This document shows, piece after piece, positions 32,733 to 37,830 of a stretch of 37,830 nucleotides of DNA. The position numbers were made by a program, and so were the translations under genes. This stretch comes from Streptomyces sp. BR123. GTDB taxonomy: Bacteria; Actinomycetota; Actinomycetes; Streptomycetales; Streptomycetaceae. The notes under the pieces are model-generated. The model had not been told where the DNA came from. It did no database searches and was given only the letters and a program-made list of their open reading frames with translations. The stretch is from assembly GCF_013401435.1 (NCBI RefSeq), contig NZ_JACBGN010000044.1:1-37830 (forward strand), in the 5' to 3' direction. Position 1 is the stretch's first letter; every line of letters starts with the position of its first letter.

Positions 32733-33785
32733 TTACAAGTCGAGGAGCAGGCGGTCGCCCTTCGCTCGGGACACGCACAGGAGTATCGAGTCCTTCCGCT
32801 CCCCGTCCGTGAGGAGCTCGTCCCGGTGGTCGACCCCGCCCGCCAGAACCCGGTGTCGGCAGGTCCCGCAGAAGCCCTGCTCGCAGGAGTACGGGGTGTC
32901 CGGCAGCACCCGGCGGACGGCGGCCAGGGCCGATTCGCCGGCCCCGACCTCGACCGTGCGGCCCGAGCGGGCGAGGTCGAGGGTGAACGGGTGGGCCGTG
33001 GCGGGGGAAGTCGAGGGGGCGAACCGTTCCAGGCGGACCGCCGCCGGGTCGGGGGCGGCGGCGAGGACGGCGGCCGTCAGGGGTTCCGGGCCGCAGCAGT
33101 AGACCAGCGTGCCAGGGCTGGTCGCGCAGAGCCGTCCGGCCAGGTCCGGCAGGCCCGCCTCGTCCTCCGGGACCACGGTGACCCGGCCCCCGTACGCGGC
33201 GAGTTCGGGCAGGAACGGCATCGAGGCGCGGGAGCGGCCCCCGTACAGCAGGGTCCAGTGCGCCCCGGCGGCGGTGGCGGACCGGAGCATCGGCAGGATC
33301 GGGGTGATGCCGATGCCGCCCGCGACGAACGCGTACGAGGGGGCGGGCTCCAGCGCGAAGCGGTTGCGCGGCGGGCGCAGCTGCAGCTCGGCGCCCTCGA
33401 CGAGGCGGGTGTGGGCCTCGCGGGAGCCGCCGCGGCCGTCCTCGACCAGCCGGATCGCGATCGTGTAGCGCCCGGTATCGGCGGGGTCTCCGCACAGGCT
33501 GTACTGGCGGACCAGGCCGGAGGGGAGGATGACGTCGACGTGCGCGCCCGGCGCCCAGGCCGGCAGCTCCGGGGAGGCCACGGTCAGCCGGACCACCCCT
33601 TGCGCCGGTTCGGTGCGCGACACGATCAGGGCGCTCAGGCGGCGGCGCGGCGAGTACCCGGAGACCGGGGTCTCCAGGGCGGGCAGCGGCCAGAGGGGCG
33701 AGCGGGATATGCGCCGGCGCAGGGCGCGCTTCGTCAGCCACGCGGCGCCCGCGAACGCCGCGACGGCCAGGGCACGGCTGCTCAT
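32733..33785 (-). CDS. ferredoxin-reductase-type oxidoreductase with C-terminal 2Fe-2S domain
   Basis: ATG 33785 overlaps the stop of the preceding gene (ATGA). The 350-aa product begins with a hydrophobic, basic stretch (MSSRALAVAAFAGAAWLTKR). An FAD-binding domain follows (about 45-145) with RQYSLCGDP for FAD. The NAD-binding domain (about 150-245) has VAGGIGITPILPML and YCCGPEPL. The plant-type 2Fe-2S domain (about 265-350) has its cysteine set in CEQGFCGTC and LLCVSRA. It is of the phthalate-dioxygenase-reductase/vanillate reductase type. It would pass electrons from NAD(P)H to an oxygenase, most simply the diiron protein encoded just upstream. Confidence 0.93.
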   Translation of the reverse strand: MSSRALAVAAFAGAAWLTKRALRRRISRSPLWPLPALETPVSGYSPRRRLSALIVSRTEPAQGVVRLTVASPELPAWAPGAHVDVILPSGLVRQYSLCGDPADTGRYTIAIRLVEDGRGGSREAHTRLVEGAELQLRPPRNRFALEPAPSYAFVAGGIGITPILPMLRSATAAGAHWTLLYGGRSRASMPFLPELAAYGGRVTVVPEDEAGLPDLAGRLCATSPGTLVYCCGPEPLTAAVLAAAPDPAAVRLERFAPSTSPATAHPFTLDLARSGRTVEVGAGESALAAVRRVLPDTPYSCEQGFCGTCRHRVLAGGVDHRDELLTDGERKDSILLCVSRAKGDRLLLDL

Positions 33786-34660
33786 GGCCGGACACCGCCG
33801 TTCGCGCCGGGGGAGGACGCCAGATAGGCGGCGGCCTGGGCGGTGGAGCCCTCCTGGGACGGGTGGTACGCGGGGGAGAGGTAGGTCGGGATCGACTTGA
33901 GCATCGCACTCGTGGACGGCAGCGTGCCCTGCTGCCCGGCCCGAAAGAACTGGCCGAACGAGGCCTTGCCGTCGCGCAGTTCCGGGTCGTTCTCCATGAA
34001 GAAACGGGCGCCGCGCTGCCAGAGGAAGACGAGGGCGGCGAAGGCCGTGGCCCAGGTCCGGACCCGGCGGCGGTAGCCGCCGTCCACGTGCATGAACAGG
34101 TCGAAGGCCACCGAGCGGTGCTCGACCTCCTCCGCGCCGTGCCAGCGCAGCAGGTCGAGCATCATCGGATCGGCGCCGCGCCGGTCCAACTCGTCCGCGT
34201 TCAGCACCCAGTCGCCGAGGAATGCCGTGTAGTGCTCGATCGCCGCGATCATGGCGACCCGCTCCATCAGCCACCAGTGCCGCGCCCGGCCGGGCGGCAG
34301 GGTCCGGTCGCCGAGCAGCTTCTCGAAGAGCCAGTCCACCTGGGCGGTGTACGGGGTCGGGTCCAGGCCGAGCCGCTTGAGGTGGGGGAGCACGTCGTCG
34401 TGCGCGGCGGCGTGCACGGCCTCCTGGCCGATGAAGCCGATGACGTCCGCGCGGAGCCGTTCGTCCCTGATGTGGGGGAGCACCTGCTTGTAGACGTGCA
34501 CGAACCAGCGCTCGCCGGCGGGCAGGAGCAGGTGCAGCACGTTGATGGTGTGCGTGGCGAAGGGATCGCCCGGCAGCCAGTGCAGGGGGGTGTGGTCCCA
34601 GCCGAAGGACACGTTGCGCGCCCTGAGTCCTGCATGTTCCGACAGCGGCTTATTAGACAT
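33782..34660 (-). CDS. PF10118-type metal-dependent hydrolase / ferritin-like diiron protein
   Basis: The 292-aa product has several His/Glu motifs on helices, consistent with a diiron four-helix bundle: GQEAVHAAAHDDVLPHLKRL (about 78-97), AIEHYTAFLGDWV (about 140-152) and WHGAEEVEHRSVAFDLFMHV (about 173-192). The EAVH, EHY, AEEVEH pattern matches PF10118, annotated as predicted metal-dependent hydrolase but structurally resembling oxygenases. It is coupled to the ferredoxin reductase (ATGA), supporting a redox role. No ribosome binding site precedes ATG 34660. A palindrome sits immediately upstream, so a leaderless transcript repressed by a TetR protein is plausible. Confidence 0.88.
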   Translation of the reverse strand: MSNKPLSEHAGLRARNVSFGWDHTPLHWLPGDPFATHTINVLHLLLPAGERWFVHVYKQVLPHIRDERLRADVIGFIGQEAVHAAAHDDVLPHLKRLGLDPTPYTAQVDWLFEKLLGDRTLPPGRARHWWLMERVAMIAAIEHYTAFLGDWVLNADELDRRGADPMMLDLLRWHGAEEVEHRSVAFDLFMHVDGGYRRRVRTWATAFAALVFLWQRGARFFMENDPELRDGKASFGQFFRAGQQGTLPSTSAMLKSIPTYLSPAYHPSQEGSTAQAAAYLASSPGANGGVRP

Positions 34661-34662
34661 GG

Positions 34663-34678
34663 CGTCAATGTACTGACG
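34663..34678. promoter_or_regulatory. palindromic operator CGTCA-N6-TGACG at a start codon
   Basis: CGTCA and TGACG arms frame the centre ATGTAC, 2 bases upstream of ATG 34660 (minus strand). The minus strand reads TACATT within it, a possible -10 about 8 bases from the ATG. The size and symmetry suit a TetR dimer. It lies in the 141-base space before the divergent NmrA-type gene. Confidence 0.55.
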
Positions 34679-34801
34679 GGTTGGGGGGTTGGGAATCCCC
34701 TCGGCACCCGCTAGTCTTCTGCGTAGCGCAGTTGATGTGCGACGCAGAGAGCGCGTGACGCCGGGTCATGCGCTGCTGCCCGCTGTCCTCACGGGGGAAC
34801 C

Positions 34802-35701
34802 ATGCTCACCATCGCCGTCACCGGAGCCACCGGAGCCCAGGGCGGGGCCACCGCCCGGGCCCTGCTCGACGCGGGCCACCGGGTCCGTGCGCTCACCCGC
34901 GACCCCGCCTCGCCCGCCGCGGACGCCCTGCGCCGTCTCGGTGCCGACGTGCGGAGCGCCGACTTCGACGACCGTGGCTCGCTCGACGCCGCCCTCGCCG
35001 GGGCGGACTCGCTCTTCGCGGTCACCACCCCGTTCGGCACCGACATCGCCACCGAGACCCGGCAGGGCCGCACCCTCGTCGACGCCGCGGCGGACGCCCG
35101 CCTCGGGCACGTCCTGTTCACCTCCGCGGCCCACGCCGACCGCGGCACCGGCATCCCGCACTACGAGAGCAAGCAGCTCATCGAGCAGCACCTGCAGGCC
35201 GCCGGGGTGCCCTGGACCGTGATCGGCCCGGCCGCGTTCATGGACAACCACGCCACCGGCTGGACCCTGGACGGGCTCCGCGAGGGCTCCTTCGCCTGGC
35301 CGATGCCCGAGGACGTCCCGCTCACCCTCATATCCGCCGACGACATCGGTGCGTTCGCGGCGCTGGTCCTGGGACGCCGCGCCGAGTTCACCGGCCGCCG
35401 CATCGACATAGCCGCCGATGAGCTCACCCCCGCCCGAATAGCGGAGGTCCTCGCCGCCGCCACCGGCCGCGCGATCGCCCACCGGCAAGTGCCGCTCGCC
35501 CAGGTCCGCAACCGGTCCGAGGACCTGGCGGCCATGTTCGCGTACTTCACCGCCCACGGCCTCGATGTCGACACCGCCCGGCTGCGGCGCGACCATCCCG
35601 AGGTCGGCTGGCGGACGTTCGCCGACTGGGCCGCGGGCCAGGACTGGCCCGCACTCCTGTCCGGTGCCACTCCGGCGCATGCTGCGGGAGCGCACGCCTG
35701 A
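34802..35701 (+). CDS. NmrA-family NAD(P)-binding oxidoreductase
   Basis: The ATG follows GGGGGAACC. The 299-aa product starts with a Rossmann fold, MLTIAVTGATGAQGGATARA (GxxGxxG at about 8-14), then ALTRDP, which fits NADP(H) recognition by Arg. HYESKQLIEQHL carries the Tyr-x3-Lys of the extended short-chain dehydrogenase group, and WTVIGPAAFMDN is typical of NmrA-like proteins. These act either as redox sensors or as reductases such as quinone reductases. It is divergent from the diiron operon; its promoter and the operator palindrome share 141 bases. Confidence 0.92.
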   Translation: MLTIAVTGATGAQGGATARALLDAGHRVRALTRDPASPAADALRRLGADVRSADFDDRGSLDAALAGADSLFAVTTPFGTDIATETRQGRTLVDAAADARLGHVLFTSAAHADRGTGIPHYESKQLIEQHLQAAGVPWTVIGPAAFMDNHATGWTLDGLREGSFAWPMPEDVPLTLISADDIGAFAALVLGRRAEFTGRRIDIAADELTPARIAEVLAAATGRAIAHRQVPLAQVRNRSEDLAAMFAYFTAHGLDVDTARLRRDHPEVGWRTFADWAAGQDWPALLSGATPAHAAGAHA

Positions 35702-35768
35702 TGTGCGTCGCGTGACGTGCGTCGCGTGACCTGCATCGGCGCCGCGGGAACGGCCTCCCTCCGGGCTG

Positions 35769-37736
35769 CTACCCGCCCAGGGCCCGGGCCTTGGTGCCGT
35801 CCGTGAGCTTGCCCGACAGCTCTACCCGGGCTCCCGCCGGAGCCTTCAACGCCAGCCGGTTGCCCGTCGCCGAACCGTTCACCCCGCCGCCCGAAGCCGA
35901 GAGCGACGCGAACTGCGCGCTGCCCGCCGCCAGGGTGTACCACTGGCCCGCCTTCGACTTCCACAGCACGCCCGCCAGCACCCGCGGCTCCCGCGGGCCG
36001 CAGGCCGGCGAGCCCTCCGCCTTGGCCGCCTGCGCCGCCAGCGGGGCACCCGGGGCCAGGAACTGGGCCTGGACACGGTCCTGCACCCCCGCCCAGGTCT
36101 CCGCCCGCGTGCACAGCCAGGCCGCCGTGCCCTCACCCTCGGGCAGCTGCTGCTTGGCGTAGGTCCAGGCGTTGACCGCGCGGACCCCCGCCGAGCGGAC
36201 CGACGGCAGCAGGCAGGCGATCCGTGACCAGTCGCCGAGCTCCCCGCCCTCCGCGGCATCCCGCTCCGCGCCCGGAGCGCCCGAGGTCAGCCGGGCCGGG
36301 GCCAGTTCGCCCAGGTCCGTCACCAGGCGGGTGGAGCCGTCGCCGGTCAGCGCCAGCGCGTTCCAGCTGGTGCAGCTGCCGGACGGGGCGGGGCTCGGCA
36401 CCGGCGGGGTGATCCCGTCCGGGCCCAGCTTCAGCGGCACCGCGGCCTCGCCCGGCTTCAGAAGGTCCCGCAGGCCCACCCCCGAGGTCCAGGGCGCGAC
36501 CAGGTAGCGGACGTTCCCGTCGACCCGGCTCAGCACCAGCCCGGTGGCGGTATCCGCCGACGCGCCGTCCGTACGGGCGAAGTCGAGGGCGGTGACCGCG
36601 GTCCCGGTGCGCGGCTCGGCGTACCGGACCACACGCAGCCCGTCGTACAGCAGGACCACCACGGCCTGGTCGACCGTGCCCGCGAACAGCAGCTGCGGCG
36701 GGCCCATGGGCGGCCCCGGCGGCGTGCCCGGCGTGGCAGAGGCGACGACCGACTTGCCCGGCCGCGCCCACACGGCCAGCGCCCGGCGCAGCAGCCCCGT
36801 GTCGTCGACGCGGTCGCCGCGCGCCGGCCAGGTCGAGAAGCCCGTACGGGACGACGTCTGCCACAGCGTGGGCGCGACCCGGATCAGCCTGGCCGGGTCC
36901 ATGGCCTGCTCCACGGCGGCGTTGCGCGCGTACGGCGGAGCCGCTGCCCCGTCCGCACCCCAGCCACCCCCCGGAAGCGCGAGCAGCACCCCGCAGACGG
37001 CGAGGGCGGCCCCGGCGGCCAGCGCGGCCCGCCCGATCCGGCGGCGGCGCAGCAGATCGGTGGGCCGCGCCTGCAGTACGCACGGATCGAACTCGGGGGA
37101 GGCGAACAGCCGGTCGTGGGCCGGGTCCCCGGACCCCGCGACCGCGGCCTCCGGGTCGGCCACCCCGGCTGCGGCCAGCACCCGCAGCACCTCCGGCTCC
37201 GGCAGCCGCTCCAGCGCCCGCAGCACGCAGGCGGCCCGGCCCGGCCCGTCGAGCGTGGCGAGCCACTGGTCCAGGGCCAGTTCCTCGGCCCCGCCGGAAC
37301 GAGGGAACAGCCGCAGTCCCCACACCTGAGGGAGGACCGCCGGCAGCTGCGACCGCCGGGGCAGCGCACGGAAGGTCAGCGGAACACCCGCCTCCAGCGC
37401 GGAGCGCAGCACCCGCAGCCGAACGTACGCGTACCCCGCGTCGCCGCCCCGGCTCCCGCTGCCGGGGCGGTCTCCGCGCTGGCCGGGAAGCCCGCCGTGG
37501 CGTGCCCGGGACGCGGCCCTCCCGGTCCTCCCGCCTGACCGCCGTCCGTGCGGCAGCGCGCGCTGGGCCAGCGAGTGGGCGGTGAGCACCCGCCGGTGGC
37601 GGCCCAGGGAGGGCGGCAGCACCAGGTAGGCGAGCCGCACCAGCCGCGGGTAGTGCTCGACGATCGCGGCCTCGGCCTGCTCGACGTCGGGCGTCGCGGG
37701 AGACGGGGGGCGGGTGGCGGTGTCCGGCGCAGTCAC
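35769..37736 (-). CDS. conserved membrane-anchored protein with sigma-like N-terminus
   Basis: The 655-aa product from GTG 37736 has an N-terminal helical part (about 20-60, VEQAEAAIVEHYPRLVRLAY) that recalls region 2 of RNA polymerase sigma factors. A Gly/Arg-rich linker (about 62-100) and a second helical region (LDQWLATLDGPGRAACVLRA, about 155-195) follow. One membrane helix lies at about 235-256 after RRRRIGRAALAAG. The remaining 400 residues would be extracellular, are rich in Pro, Ala, Gly and Thr, and contain several cysteines (CTSW, ACLL, LCTR, PACG). I take it for an actinobacterial conserved protein with unknown function. The start codon abuts a perfect palindrome (37737-37748). Confidence 0.8.
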   Translation of the reverse strand: MTAPDTATRPPSPATPDVEQAEAAIVEHYPRLVRLAYLVLPPSLGRHRRVLTAHSLAQRALPHGRRSGGRTGRAASRARHGGLPGQRGDRPGSGSRGGDAGYAYVRLRVLRSALEAGVPLTFRALPRRSQLPAVLPQVWGLRLFPRSGGAEELALDQWLATLDGPGRAACVLRALERLPEPEVLRVLAAAGVADPEAAVAGSGDPAHDRLFASPEFDPCVLQARPTDLLRRRRIGRAALAAGAALAVCGVLLALPGGGWGADGAAAPPYARNAAVEQAMDPARLIRVAPTLWQTSSRTGFSTWPARGDRVDDTGLLRRALAVWARPGKSVVASATPGTPPGPPMGPPQLLFAGTVDQAVVVLLYDGLRVVRYAEPRTGTAVTALDFARTDGASADTATGLVLSRVDGNVRYLVAPWTSGVGLRDLLKPGEAAVPLKLGPDGITPPVPSPAPSGSCTSWNALALTGDGSTRLVTDLGELAPARLTSGAPGAERDAAEGGELGDWSRIACLLPSVRSAGVRAVNAWTYAKQQLPEGEGTAAWLCTRAETWAGVQDRVQAQFLAPGAPLAAQAAKAEGSPACGPREPRVLAGVLWKSKAGQWYTLAAGSAQFASLSASGGGVNGSATGNRLALKAPAGARVELSGKLTDGTKARALGG

Positions 37737-37748
37737 GTTCAGCTGAAC
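37737..37748. promoter_or_regulatory. palindrome GTTCAGCTGAAC abutting a start codon
   Basis: This perfect 12-bp palindrome touches the GTG start of the 655-aa gene on the minus strand, where a ribosome binding site would be expected and is not visible. It may be an operator that blocks initiation. The remaining 82 bases to the window end contain nothing I recognise. Confidence 0.4.
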
Positions 37749-37830
37749 GAGCGAATGGCCGGATGGTCACCGCCCCCAGGTCACGCGTTCGGGCCGAGCG
37801 GGGGTGAGGCTCGGGGGCGCAGGGGACGGG

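Noticed and set aside
37737..37748. GTTCAGCTGAAC considered as a LexA/SOS box
   Set aside because: The Gram-positive SOS box is GAAC-N4-GTTC; here the half-sites have the opposite order.

Overview
The window is high-GC actinobacterial chromosome, almost certainly Streptomyces. Codon third positions are strongly G/C, it carries typical Streptomyces families (XRE-DUF5753/DUF397 pair, RsbW-like kinase, LacI-type MalR) and the flanking gene order glnE ... PAP2 / malR / malEFG / aglA / amylase / pullulanase matches what I remember of the S. coelicolor glnE-mal region. Bases 1-57 are not genomic: they are a degraded Illumina Nextera i5 adapter, so the natural sequence starts at about 58 and this is a contig end.

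Layout. 338-3388 is glnE. From about 3.4 to 13.3 kb lies an accessory stretch: a truncated 'MSWDEW' gene, a small lipoprotein, a decayed second copy of the glnE 3' end, small immunity-like genes with a frameshifted remnant, a 50-aa hydrophobic ORF, a DUF3995-type membrane protein, a winged-helix/zinc-ribbon protein, a divergent RsbW-like ATPase facing an XRE-DUF5753/DUF397 pair, a HEAT-like protein, a GNAT enzyme, and a VapBC-type module whose toxin carries a one-base frameshift. 13.3-15.1 kb holds a DUF1963-like gene and a PAP2 membrane phosphatase/transferase.

15.2-31.4 kb is a complete starch/maltodextrin utilisation locus. A secreted alpha-amylase with a C-terminal starch-binding domain and a 1778-aa two-catalytic-domain amylase-pullulanase would degrade starch outside the cell. 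The lipoprotein MalE and permeases MalF and MalG would import maltodextrins; no ATPase gene is present, and in Streptomyces this role is usually filled by the unlinked MsiK. Two intracellular GH13 alpha-glucosidases would release glucose. Two LacI-family regulators with nearly identical recognition helices sit at either side, each directly downstream of one alpha-glucosidase, so malEFG is bracketed by mirror-image aglA-lacI pairs. CTTGC/GCAAG operator-like sites occur at the aglA1-malE divergent promoter and in front of the amylase.

31.4-34.7 kb is a minus-strand set: PF10118-type diiron protein, ferredoxin reductase with a C-terminal 2Fe-2S domain, TetR regulator and a GNAT enzyme, with a palindrome right at the first start codon. 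The window ends with an NmrA-type NAD(P)-binding protein (+) and a 655-aa membrane-anchored conserved protein (-). I saw no tRNA, rRNA, CRISPR array, transposase or integrase.
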